From positions 2,382,501 through 2,446,500 of the forward strand of contig SMSO01000032.1 in NCBI GenBank assembly GCA_004764695.1: 64,000 nucleotides of DNA. The letters are read 5' to 3'. The position numbers and the translations under genes are program-made. The notes beneath the pieces are model-generated. The model saw only the letters and a list, made by a program, of their open reading frames with translations. It made no database searches and was not told the origin of the DNA. Shown one piece after another: positions 23,841-36,029 of the stretch. Each line of letters begins with the position of its first letter. Position 1 is the stretch's first letter. The stretch comes from Schizochytrium sp. TIO01. Its lineage: Eukaryota > Sar > Bigyra > Thraustochytrida > Thraustochytriidae.

Positions 23841-24999
23841 TTAGTGGGGCTCCGGGACATGACCATCAACGTAAAAGTTGCGAGTCGCAGCAGGCAGCTG
23901 CACCTTGGTACCCTCCATAAACTCTTGCACAATGACTTGACATCCAAGACGAGACCTGTGTGTTATAATAAGGGGTACACCAGACATTGATGAATAAGGG
24001 TGTGTTAGCTCTCTCCAAGTTTCCATGTATGTGTGTACAATAGGCCTTATTAACTTACGATTCTGTGAGACCGAAAGCCTGATCTAACATATCATCTTCG
24101 TCCTCAGAGGGCTCAAAGCCGGCATCGAGGAGCTGCTCGTAAACCTCATCCTCGAGAATAACGTGACAGGTAGAGCAGCTCACACTGCACTCACATGCGC
24201 CCTCAAGAGGCACATCATTCTTTTGCGCGAGGCGCAAAAGATTCTGGCCCACTTTGGCCTCAACCGGAACTTCCTCGCCATCTTTCTTAACAAAGATCAA
24301 GTGAACACTGTAAAGATTTTCACGCGCAAGCAATCCAAATTTGAGAGGAAAACATAATTCCATGGATCCATTCCAAAGATTTCATCATTAGTGTTCCTGC
24401 CATCTAACTGTCCTATGCTAGGTCAACCTAGCCGCACATCAGGTATTGATGAAGCACCAGAACCAGTTACGGAGCTTGATGCTTCAAACGCAAGTATGTA
24501 TTTTATCCTGTACTTCTCAGACCTTACATTCATTTTCCTGCCTCTATGGCTCAACTCTGCTTGACACAACAAATAAAACTCCAACTCAGCCATGACAAAA
24601 TCTCCCTAGAAGCAGTAAGCAGAGTTGAAGCCTTGCAAGGATGTCCAACGAATTAACTCCAAGACCAGGAATAAATGAATGTGAGGATGCAATGTTTATG
24701 CAAGTGCGTCTTTTCGTGAAGTTGCTCAGGTAACCAACACAGGAAACCCATCACCACGATCGCTCTTCTAAAGTTACTTACGTCTTAGCGTTGGGGTCAA
24801 CGTGGTCGTCACCATGCCAGCGGCGCTGCATTCCAATAGCAGCCTGGGTTCTGGCGTGCGCTCCAGCAGCAGTCCATCGCGAGGTGGTCATGGCTCCGCG
24901 AGAAGCAGCGCCATTTGTTCCTGTGAGGAGGGAAGTGGCCATGCCGCGAGCCCCAAGGGCGCGAGGCTGCCTTCCCAGAATACGAACTGCCCCGAGCAT
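23841..24999 (-). CDS. mitochondrial [2Fe-2S] ferredoxin, adrenodoxin type (three exons)
   Basis: Carries electrons from ferredoxin reductase to iron-sulfur cluster assembly and, in the Yah1/FDX family, to CoQ and heme A hydroxylation steps. Exons are 24999-24782, 24307-24059 and 23955-23841. The introns begin GTAAGT and GTAAGT and end TTTACAG and CACACAG. The total is 582 bases, 193 residues. Residues 1-~65 are rich in Arg, Ala, Ser and Thr, a good matrix presequence. The cluster ligands fit the adrenodoxin spacing C111-x5-C117-x2-C120 and C161 in SSRLGCQ. An extra Cys (C113) lies inside the loop. The acidic segment SEDEDDMLD at 140-148 is the partner-binding patch before the GLT(E/D) turn of this family. 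The splice positions were chosen because they alone join the frames and rebuild the conserved SRLGCQ block. Confidence 0.96.
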
Positions 25000-27637
25000 C
25001 TTGGCTGTGCTTCTGCTGAGAGCTCTCGGCCGGCCTCAAGTTCTGGATTTGCCTCTTGAGTGCCGCTTCTTTGAATTTGATCTGATTGATCTGATGGATT
25101 TGATTCGATTTGATGATGGATGATTCATCGCTTATTTTCTACATCATGTTATTGCACTTTCTTCCTTTAGTACTTTCTTCACTTTTCTTTTCTTTTCTTT
25201 TCTTTTCTTTTCTTTTCTTTTCTTTTCTCCAATTCCTTTTCTTTTCTTTTCTGCTGCTCTATTGAGCCATAGCTATCTATCTCAGGCAAGGGAACAACTC
25301 CTTCCGAGTGCCACCACTCGCTAAGTCACTAACTAGCTAGCCAGCCAGCCACTATCCCGCTCTGAGATTCTTGTGGAGCTCGCTTAGCTAACTATCTTGG
25401 GTGCGCGATGCTGCATTCAATGGCATGATTACATGCATTCTCTAGAAATCATTTGATTATTATGAGGGATCACCATCATAAATCATGGATGAAGCAGGAA
25501 TTAAAATGCGGATGGACCAATTAGGAACTCCTCTTCGCCTCGACTAGGGTGAAAACAACTTGAAGAGTGAAGATGTGGGTGCCCGGTCTACGTTGGAGAC
25601 CTTTATCTTATAATGTGCCAACCCCTCCTCTTGTTTTGGATGCGGCTTCCCCAATATTTATTCTTCGCCCCTTTTGTTTTGTTTGGCTTTGCTCTTTGGT
25701 CGACGAGAGATGAAGCATTAGACAGAAGGCCGAACCAAGGCTTTACGAGCGAAGCAACTAGCAGCTGCGAAGAAGACCAAAACTCAGAATAAAGCAGGCA
25801 ATCAGGAATAGGCTTGACCTCATTGTTGCTGGGAACCCAACTCAAGTCCGACAAAGGCCTCAGTGGAAGAAGTGATGGGTTCCGAAGTCAGTTTTACGAA
25901 TTGTCAAGGTCGTTCTGAGAGTGCCACAGAACTTAAAGCTTAAGCTGAGGGAAAGATATCGAGGAGCCTTACAGGCGACGCAGCTACGGGTATACCTCCT
26001 ACTTTTAAATACACGCATATTGGGGAGAACATGAATGATCGCACTATGGTAAATAGCTCTTGATAGAAGGCTTGAACTACTAGAGTTCTTCGGATTGTGT
26101 TCACCATCTACGGAGATATTGAGGTAAAACCCAGGGCGGACACAGCAGCGATTGAAGGAATGCCACTGTATTAGTCTGTATTTACGACTGCCTTCTTGGC
26201 ACAATTGGCCAGCTCATGCGCATGAAAGAAACATTGTCGCAACGCATTGTACTTGTGTGCTCTGGTATGTGGGCTGTTAAACAATTACAATGAGCGTCAT
26301 GATAGCCCTTGAGCAGAGGACAAATGAAGCATGTTTCATATGATCCATTGAATATAACCAAAGATAAGTGGGAGGTTTTTTGCAAACGCAGCTATTTGCA
26401 ATAGGGAAACATTGTAATTGAGTGTGGGAGACTCAAATTGAATTATACAAACAAGAGACTTGTACATATTGCACATGAGACAACAGGGCCGTAGTACAAG
26501 AAAGATGTCAAAGGTTGAGTGTTCTAGGGGGGGGGGGTTCTCCTTATAAATTGCTACTGAGGTACATTGGAAATGGGAATAAACGCATTTTCTATGAACA
26601 ATACAGCATTGCATTGTTTGCAGTTTATTTATTTTGTCTTATTTTCTTAAGAACAATGAACGTAGAACGTTCAATCACAATAAGACCAACAGTTGCTTCT
26701 TCAGAGCATACAAGAAATCTTCAAAGATTTGACACAATTCACTCTTTTGTGTAAACGATTTTTTCCCTTTGGTGTGTGTGTGTTGTCTTATCGCATTTTT
26801 CCAGGTAGTCAGGACAAATACGTCATTCGTAATCTTTGTTCTCACTGAGTCAAAGAACACGACTCATCAATACAAATGCATTCGATCGTAACTGTAGGTT
26901 CTTCAATGCCATAGACCTTAGATTCATTATAGTCAGTACTAACACTATAGTATTGAGTGCACCTTACCATAGTATGGTGGTATTGAATGAGAAGTAACGG
27001 GGTTATTAGTTGCAAGATGGTGCCACAACACTTTCGATCCGTTGAATTATAAGAGTCTATATAGTCGAAACTATAGCATACAATTGCATTCGGCACGGTG
27101 ACCGCTAGACGATAGACAACAGACATCATGGAAGCAAGCTCTGAAAGGACTAAATTTACCGCTCAAGTAAAGGTATCCTTGTCTGGGGTGCCTCGGGTTT
27201 TAGGTGGCCGCAGTAAGGAGGAGTGTAGCTGACTAGTATTATCCAAAAATAAACTATCGCCCCCTCCCTCCCTCTTCTGAACTCCAGTTCTCGTGTGCCA
27301 AAGTCCTTCTGGCTGCAACGACAATAGGTAATCAATCATTCGCGGTCGGCATCAAAAGACAAAAGAAGACTTGCATAGCTTCTTCACAGAGGAGGCATAC
27401 TATACGTATGCAACACCGTGGTTTTGTAGAAGCAGAGCGGTAGCAAGCAAACAAAACGGCAAGCACAACTCTGCTGTTGCACAAATTTCTGTTTTGCCTT
27501 GCTATAAAATATATAAAACTAGGTCGTGTGATCGCCGTCTTGCTTTTTCCTCGTCCTCGTTCATCTTGTTGCAAAGCTGGACTAGGCATTGAGACTATTT
27601 ACCCTAATTCTTACAACGCTGAAGAAAACGATCGAAG
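25000..27637. other. intergenic, 2.6 kb, nothing recognised
   Basis: Holds the (TTTTC)n array at 25182-25228 and 25236-25252 and a G9 run near 26527. Short frames on both strands are unsupported. It separates divergent genes (ferredoxin - and myosin +), so both promoters should lie here, but no clear element is visible. Confidence 0.55.
25182..25252 (+). repeat. (TTTTC)n pyrimidine microsatellite, interrupted
   Basis: About nine CTTTT units, an eight-base interruption, then about three more. It lies ~180 bases upstream of the ferredoxin start on the opposite strand, where it reads as a purine tract. Confidence 0.85.
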
Positions 27638-30600
27638 ATGAGCACAAACCAAGGTAAATCCTCTAATCGAAAAGCTATTTTAGTGGGAACCAAGGTATGG
27701 GTCAAGGTTCTTGATGAGCGAAGGCTGTTTGAATTTGGAGAAGTTGTACATATTAGTGATGAAAGAGTATATACTGTTGTTACGATCAAAGGTCAACAAC
27801 TCACCGTACATGAGGAGTCTATTATCCCTACAATTGAACAAAATGGTTGCACAGTGGAGGACCTAATCAACCTTAGTGACTTTAGTGAAGAGTCCTTGCT
27901 TCACAGTTTGCGCGAAAGGTATGATGCTGACAACTTCTACTCCATGGTTGGTCCTATCCTTGTATCAATTAACCCTTACAAGTGGTGCAACATCTATGAT
28001 CAAAAGGATATGGCATCGTATCGTGGAATGTCAAAATCCCAAATGAAGCCTCATGTTTTTTCCATTGCAGAGAACGCATATCGAGCGATTGTTAGTACAA
28101 GTTTATCAAAGAATAAAACAAGTCAATCCATACCGGACGATGTTCATTCTGGTCTGGCAGAGGATGGCAGTGAAAACAGCCAGCCCCAGAATGATAGCAG
28201 GAGCCAAGCCATCATTATTAGTGGTGAAAGTGGTGCAGGAAAAACAGAGGCAACAAAGATTATCATGAGGTACCTTTCTAGCGCTGGACGTCATTTTACA
28301 AGTGATGAAGGAAGCTCTGAAGCTGGGCTTGAACAACGCGTTCTAGATTCCAACCCTCTCCTAGAGGCATTTGGTAATGCCAAAACAGTACGTAACGATA
28401 ATTCATCACGATTTGGTAAGTTTATCGAAATCGAGATAGACGAATCTGGTCTTATCAAAGGTGCACGTATTTTAAACTACCTGCTTGAGAAAAGTCGTAT
28501 CATTGGCCAAGGGGAAGGTGAACGGAACTATCATATCTTTTATCAGCTTCTCCGTGGAGCGCCAGAAGGCCTTATGCAGAGCATTGGACTTGCAAACTAC
28601 TCTGAACACGAATTGTATTACATCGCAGAAGGAGCCGACCTCCATATTCAAGATGGGGATGATGCCAAAGCGTTCTCTCGAACTTCAGAATGTATGACTA
28701 CCATCGGACTGAGTGAGGAGGAGAAACAATATGTTTTCCAAACCCTTGCCGGTGTCCTACTTCTAGGACAGATTCAGGTTCACGACGACGGCAACAAACA
28801 ACATGAGGGCTCACGTTGTAGTCCTGAAGAGCTCCAGGGAGCTGCAAAAGCTTTAGGACTCACAGAGGAAGACCTTCAAAATGCAATTTGTGCAAATGTA
28901 GTCACAGTTGGTGGTGAGTCTATTTCGACACCGGTTAAGCCAGTAGTAGCCTGTGGCAAACGAGATGCACTTGCTAAAGCACTGTATGCGTTGCTTTTTC
29001 GATGGCTAATTCAACGCATAAATGCGTCGCTCATTGGTCCACCTTCTGCAACGAGTGGTAGTACAGTTGCAGGAGCAAATGGCAGGCCTGTACCTCTTCG
29101 AAGAAGCCTATCCATGGAGTCAATGACAACCATTGACTCTTTAAACACACCTACTTCAGGTCACTCCATCGGAATCCTTGATATTTATGGATTTGAGGTG
29201 TTTGAATCCAACTCGTTCGAGCAATTTGCGATTAACTTTGCTAATGAACGTCTGCAGCGACACTTTAACAAGCACATTTTCGAAGTTGAGCAGGACGAGT
29301 ATGCAAAGGAGGGAATTGACTGGTCACGTATTGAGTTCAATGACAATCAACCTTGTTTGGATCTCATTGAAAGTTCCTCCACATCTCTGCTATCTCTCTT
29401 GGATGAGGAATGTCTAATGCCTCGTGGTTCGGACCAGAGTTTGCTACGTAAACTTCACACCAATCACAAAGATCGTCACCCTAACTATGTATTTCCTCGT
29501 TTTGGTAATGACATTTCTTTCGGCGTAGCTCACTACGCAGGAACAGTACAATACACTGTGGATGGATTCTTGCAAAAGAATAACGATTCTTTGTCTGAAA
29601 CATTATCCGCAGCTATGCTAGGTTCTGAGTTGGTGTGGTTTCAATCGCTTTTTGGAGGGGGCCAAGTCCTCGCGTTCTTCTACAAAGCAGCGCTCACGTA
29701 AACGCACAGCCTCTTTGCGTCCGCCGACGGTATCTGAACAATTTCGAAAACAATTAAATTCTCTTATGAGTCGTCTGGAAACATGCGAGCCTCACTTTAT
29801 TCGCTGTATCAAGCCGAACGATGCTAAACTTGCTGGACTCTTTAACTCTAGAAAGTGCCTTGACCAACTCAGGTATGCTGGTATGCTTGAAACGATCAGA
29901 ATCAGGAACCAAGGCTATGCTCTGCGCGAACCACACGATGCATTTTTCCAACGATTCAGGGTTTTATGCCCATCAGCGACAGATTGCAAAGATCTTGTTC
30001 TCAAGATTTCACGCTTATTTGGACTTCAAGATACCTCCCAATGGCAGCTGGGCCACACTAAAGTTTTCTTGCGTCGAGAACTGGCTGATCTGCTCGAGAG
30101 GTTCGTGACTTCGAGGCTCACAGCTGCATCCCGTATAATTGCTCGTGCATTCCGTCGAAAGTGGCTGCATCGTCGTGTAACAGCTGCAGATCGAATTCAA
30201 GCATTTTATGCCCGTGTCAAATTCAAGTGTCTTATCCGTAAAATTGTGAGAGTCCAGAGCTTTATTCGTGCTGCCCGAGCACGCAGGGCATTTAAAGTAA
30301 AGCTGGCTGCATATTTGGAGGAGCGCGCAGAAATTGAGAAAGTTAGAGCAGCTATGGAGTCTTTGTGGAGTACTCCGGAAAGTTCTCCAGCTAGCCCTCC
30401 TGAGGATATTGAAAAAGAGCCAGGAACTTCAGGAAGCACTAGCAAGCTCTCAAAACCATCTCAACGCCCATCTCAGCTTCCTGGTGCTCTTTGTCAAAAT
30501 CCTGCTGAAGGTCAAACCCCTGTGCTGGAAACAACACATGCATCCTCGCGACCTACTTCGCTTGACAGAGCACGGCCCGCAAATCTGAGTCCAGCATTTT

Positions 30601-31703
30601 CATCATCGAGTTTGACGCGCGAGAGTCAGCGTACTCCTCGATCGCCTCAAAAGCAGCTTTCGCATACGCCTAAAGCTGACCAAAATATGGAAATCAAACT
30701 GCTCCAATTAGAACAGCGCGAAAAGTCTGCAATTGTTAGACTTTCCGACCTTGATAGTTTTGTTCGGGCCCTCTATGCGGACGACGATAGCAGCGTTGCT
30801 GATGTCGACAGCAGGGGAAGTCGCCGCACTAATGAACCATATTCGGCCATGTCTCCAAGCGGAAAGAGGATTTCGCCTCTATCTCTTGAAGCCGCCGTAG
30901 ACAGTCTCTCAAAAACAATTCAAAAGAGTATCCGTGGTGATCAATCGCGAAAGCGAGACAGCCGTAATTGGCGGCATCGAGCCGAAATGTCTGAGCGCGA
31001 TGTCGAAAGACTTCAATCTGAATTGGAACAAGTCCGTTCCATGGCCTTGCTCTCTGAGAAACGTGCTGATGAAGCGCTCAAGCAGGCCGCTTTCTCCAAT
31101 AATTCCCTAGACCAGAGCCGAGAGGAGGTACACTCTCTTCAAAAGCGTCTTGCTGAAAAGCAAATTGAGGTCAAGGAACTCAAAGGGAAACTGGAAGCAC
31201 AAAGAAAGGCAACTCAGGAGCAGATTAAATCAAATGAGCAACCTGCCCCGCAATCTGCTAGACCTGAGAAAGCCGGGGAGAGCGAGTTTAAAGAGGGCGA
31301 GGACACGGATTGGTCTGATACTGCCGATCAGTCTAATAGTGCCGTTCAAAACAAGAAGTCTGTTGTGCCACCTACAGCGCAGCACTTGCCTACCTCTATC
31401 ACAGCTCTAATGAAGGAGAATATTGTCCTGATGGATGAAATTGTTGAGACACGTGCTCGGCATAATGCTGTACTGCGAAAGCTTGCCCAAGCAAACTCGC
31501 GAGCGGATTTTGCAGAGAACGCAAACGAGACCATTTGTACACTTCTGTCTTGGAGAGAGCAACAAATTGATTCACTCACCAAGAAGACGGCTCTTAAAGC
31601 GCCTCTGGTGAGTGACCCAGCACTTGTTAAAGCCTTAGAGGACCTACAGCCCTACTTGAAGGAAATTGCGCTCAAGTACGAAAGCAAAATACCAGGAATT
31701 TAA
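27638..31703 (+). CDS. unconventional myosin heavy chain with IQ motifs and coiled-coil tail; frame broken once
   Basis: Actin-based motor. Frame 1 (27638-29701) and frame 2 (open from before 29652 to 31703) are halves of one protein. Dropping one G from the G5 run at 29657-29661 joins them into 1354 residues. Order: SH3-like N-terminal subdomain (~18-65); motor with P-loop GESGAGKT at 196-203, switch I NDNSSRFG at 253-260 and switch II DIYGFE at 515-520; then the actin-binding segment HFIRCIKPND after the break. IQ-like motifs follow (~830-890), then a disordered Ser/Pro region and two coiled-coil stretches (~1105-1200 and near the end). Two insertions are unusual: ~35 polar residues just before the P-loop (155-190) and a Ser/Thr-rich one before switch II. 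The break lies in loop 2, a naturally variable surface loop. Class assignment is not possible by eye. Confidence 0.94.
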
Positions 31704-32056
31704 ACTTGTCGAATGCCATTTGAACACGAAAACTACAGTTCAATATTAACAACTGATGCTAATTGATGTTTTCTTTCAAAGGCCTCTTTAAGTACAACAC
31801 TTGACGTAGCAGTTAATTAGTTCAACAATATTATAACAACAAAACATAACTTTTTAATTTTTAGGAGCGAAGAAGCAGCCAGAATGCTACATGCAAGGCT
31901 CACCCTTTTAAGCATAGCAAACGATGGAAGAAACACAAAAAACAAAAGAAGGAACGTGGCAACTGTGTAAACTGCAACAGAAGCCATAGCAATCAATGAA
32001 TGCAAAAACGTTCTCTAAAGAAAGACTGTCGCTCGCATGCATCACTGTAAGACCAT
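31704..32056. other. short spacer between convergent myosin genes
   Basis: 353 bases of AT-rich sequence shared by the 3' ends of both myosin genes. No gene seen. Confidence 0.7.
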
Positions 32057-35000
32057 TTATGCAATGACTTTGCCAGTGAAGCCCCGTGGCTTATCCCATG
32101 TTGTTTCTCCGGTGTCAGCATTGTAGTAGTAGATATCGCCAGAATCATCGTCACGGTAAGCCTCCCACTTCTCCTTTTTGGGAGGAGGTGCAGCAGGCTT
32201 AGGCGCAGCAGCAGCCTTGTTGGACCGTGCAGTGACCCAAGGAGGAGGAGCAGCGCTACTGCCGCCACCAGGACGTCCCTTCGATGCGCTGTTGCTTTGC
32301 GCTTCCATACGAGCAGCAAAGGAGGCGCCACCCATAGCGGCATTACGTGCTCCAAAGTTCAGTGCGTCTGATTCTTTGTCTCGTTTAGCCTTTTCGTCAC
32401 GGCGCTTTGCCTTCTTGGCCTCAAGTCGTTTTTCACGATCCTCGCGACGTTGGGCGTCTCGACGCTGAGCATTCTGACGGCGTAATTCAAAGAGCTCCTG
32501 ACGCTCTGCCTCGCGTTTAGCATGGCGTTCAGCCTGGGCAGCTTGGATCTCTCGAAGCTTACGTCCAGCAACACCAAGTGGAACCTGCACGACAAGCTTG
32601 CCTCCACTAGGACGAAGACTCATCTCAGAGATGTTTTCGTTCCTGTGGAATTCAATGGGGCCCTTGGGGGTATTACTTAGACTGGGTACGGTAGCTTGAC
32701 GCAGGTACCACAGGTTGTCGAAATTGACTTCTAGTTTGTACCGCTTAGGGTTCGCCCGTTTCGGCTTTACGATAGGAGCCGCAAGTTTTTCCACATACGC
32801 AGCTGGGAAAAGACCCTCGTGTCCACGGTATCTACCAAGCCACCAGTCGCTGTGGGCAGTATCCAAAAGCTCAACCTTATCACCTTCCTTGAGATCAAGC
32901 TCACCTTCCTCAGTCGCAGTAAAGTCATAAAGAGCACGAGCCATTGGTTTATCCTGAGGAGTGACTGCCTGAGACTTAATAGCCTCACGATCAAGCTTAT
33001 TCATCTGAGCAGCTCCACCCTTGGCCAGTGTGACAAGGTTGCGAAGCATAGCGACAATTTCGGCCTTCTTTTCAGTCATTACAACAACGTCTTCACGCAT
33101 CTCCACAGATACCGTGCCAGGAACGCTTGAGTGAACTTCGACAGGAGTGTAAAAACCGCGGTCGGGCAGAGGAATCTTTTCTGGAGCCATGACTTCCTTC
33201 ACGTAAACGCCACCTCCATAATTGCATTGATGCTTTGATGCTCCAAAGAAGGAAAATGGTTGCTGTGTCTCCTGGCAGCGCTTTACCTTTTTCTTTTCCA
33301 CAAAATTATCCTTGATGGGCTTTTTTAAGCTTCTCCTGTGGTGTGCACTGAATGGCAACAAGATCATCAGCTTCAAGACTAAGCAAAACGCTCTCAATGT
33401 TCTTGAGTGATGTGCGGCGCCTCAAATAAAGTTCATATGGGCCATTTGTAGGCCGAGCACCACGGCTCGTTTGTGTAGATCTTGTCTGGCCTGACTTGGG
33501 CTGCCAATAAGCAATATACATGGCCGAGTCAGTGAGCACAAAAACAACAGGCTCAAACCGACCGTGTGCATTCAAGCGCATGAGCTGCTCTGTATACTGT
33601 AGACGCTCCTTCTTGAGCTCACCCGATTGAAACCAGTCAAGCAAGTTACCGATTGCTTCAAGCAAAGTCTTATCCTTGATATAGAAGGCATAATAATTCC
33701 TCAATAAATCAGCAGGAGTTGCCTCCTTGCCACGTTCTTGCCAAAGATCGGACATCTCGGAGCGCAGGGACACGAGGTCGCGACGGTTAGCATAACGGCG
33801 CCACAAATGCTGAATTTTAATTGCTTGCTCACCAACCAAAGATTTACGAAGTTCTTGAAGTTTAAAGAATGTCTCTGGGGTCTTGATAAAGACCATGGTG
33901 CGTCCGAGCTGTGCCTCGCCCGCTTTGGTAAGCTCAGGTACACGTTGAGCAGCGACATCAAGAATTGCGGCAGCAATATCATAATCCGAGCCATGAGCTA
34001 ACACGTATGGATCTATCATACCTGCACCAAGGACCTTGAAACGTGCAATGAATCGATCAAACTCCATACGCGTGGCGAAACCAGCGCGCCTGACTTTAAC
34101 ATTCTCAAGCAGACCGAGGTACATGACCTGGTATAAGACTCGGTCATGATCAAACAAACCAGCGCGCTTTTCATCGTTGGACTTGACGCATCGGACATAG
34201 TGCGGAGCACAATCCATGAGCGTGTAGACGAGGTCACCGCACTGACGCTTGATTTTATAACCTGCAGAGGTGGGCTGACGACGCTGGTCAAGATCTACCT
34301 TTTCAGGGTAAAGACCAGCTACGAACGCGTTGGTACTGCTCTGAGCCAAGAGTTGCAGATCCTGATTGAGTGTATCCTTGTTAGCTTCGACAAAACCTTC
34401 ACAGCTGTAGTTGACACGACCAGCATAATGAAGGATTGAAAACCCACCTCTAAATTTGGAAAAGTGAGCATGAGAGCTATGAAAGGTGTTGAGCTTCTCC
34501 AAAAACTTATCATCGGCGTTGCCAAGAGCATGTGCGGTCTTGATAGTATCATCAAGAATCGCAAAAACACCAGGTGGTTTCTTGGACTCGATAAGGTCAC
34601 AAACAACCTTGTTGTCAAAATAAGGGATTGCTTGCCACTGAATTCCTTCCGACGCGTAGGTTTCTTGCTCGAGCTTGATAGTTAGTTCAATAAAAATTTG
34701 CTGAAGCTTTTCGTTAACGTAATTGATGCAAAATTGCTCAAAGTGATTGCTCTCAAAGATTTCAAAACCATAGATATCTAGAACACCAATACTTAGCCCA
34801 TCGTTATCAGACACCTGCCTCGCCTCGCGACGAAGTGAGACACGGGTATTGTTGCCAGTATTTTCCAAGGCAGTATTGACCTTACCCACAAGGCGATCAA
34901 ACATTCGGCTGTAAAGGTCCTTAGCGAGCGCATCACGGGCTGCTTGAGCCTGCGTGGGATTCAAAGGCACTTGGTACGTCTCCAACTTGCCTCCAGGGGC

Positions 35001-36029
35001 CATGGTAGTCAATGTACGATATGTAAGTGCATAGGCAAGGGCATTGTAATCAACTTCGAGAAGCCCAGCAACAATATCAAGAGCACGCGAGTCGGCAATT
35101 TGACTGCCTTCTGCACCATCAACATTTGCAGCATAGAAATCCACATTACTAATGTGCATACAAACAGCAACTATGAGAAAGAAGTCAAATTGATCCTCCG
35201 GAAATAACCCAATTGTCTGCATAGAGTGCACAGTTTCTTGGAATTCTTTTGCATCATCAACGCGGCCACCATCATTGTCAATCTCGGATACACCAGAGAC
35301 TGCCAAAACACGGAATGCTTCTGGATCGGTGAGACCAAGGTTCGCTTGCACGTCTCGGGGAGCACCACGGCATAGCTGATAAAAGATGTGGAAGCTACGT
35401 TCACCAGGGCCAGGGTGCACTACACGCGACTTTTCCAGGAGGTAATTTGTGACAAATCCACCACGAGGAGTTCCACCATTAGCAAGATCGAACTTTAGCT
35501 CAAAGTATTTTCCAAAACGAGAGGAGTTGTTGTTTCGAAGGGTCATAGCATTGCCAAAAGCTTCAAGTGCCGGATTTGACTCCACGACGATCTGTTTAAC
35601 CTCAGTGACCTTGCGGTCTCCTGCACCGCTACCAGAGACTGCGGCGATATAGTTCATCACTTGCTTTGCAGCCTCTGTTTTACCTGCGCCAGATTCACCA
35701 GAAATGATAATACATTGTTTTTCCTCTTCAAGAAGCATGTTACGAAAGGAGGCCTCCGCGACAGCAAAAATATGTGGCGCAAGGTCAGCACGTACACCAT
35801 TCTCATACATCTTTATATACGGTGTATCATAAATGCGAAGCCATTCGAAAGGGTTACAGACAATAAGTACTTCACCAATGTATGTGTAAATCTCCTTCGC
35901 CCCGAAACGGGTTTCTAAGTTAGAGTAAATCGCTTCATTTTGCACATCCGAGAGCATGGTCATATCCTCGACACCGACCGTCTTGCGCTCCGTGATGGCC
36001 GCATTAGCGAATCCTCCGCTGCGAGGCAT
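32057..36029 (-). CDS. class I-type myosin with TH1-like region, SH3 and WW domains; frame broken once
   Basis: Single-headed membrane/actin motor. The start is the ATG at 36029; codons upstream begin with TTG. Frame 1 ends at 33306 and the tail continues in another frame to 32057. Removing one A from the A6 run (T run 33321-33326 on +) joins them into 1323 residues. Motor: class I-like opening GVEDMTMLSDVQ, P-loop GESGAGKT at 111-118, switch I NNNSSRFG at 166-173, switch II DIYGFEIFESNHFEQ, then one IQ-like helix (IKIQHLWRRYANRR). The TH1-like region spans the break. An SH3 domain (ALYDFTATEEGELDL...DWWLGRY) lies at ~1029-1085. A conserved-looking segment with no family I know follows, then a long Arg/Glu-rich helix, an Ala/Pro linker and a C-terminal WW domain (EKWEAYRDDDSGDIYYYN, TTWDKP). 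Confidence 0.94.

Noticed and set aside
33315-33335. Minus-1 programmed frameshift at the CTTAAAAAAG site
   Set aside because: The tail lies in the +1 phase relative to the motor, so a -1 slip would not join them.
32057-33397. Separate SH3-WW protein gene
   Set aside because: The SH3-WW frame begins inside the myosin tail and joins it perfectly when one base of an A6 run is removed, so it is treated as the myosin C-terminus.
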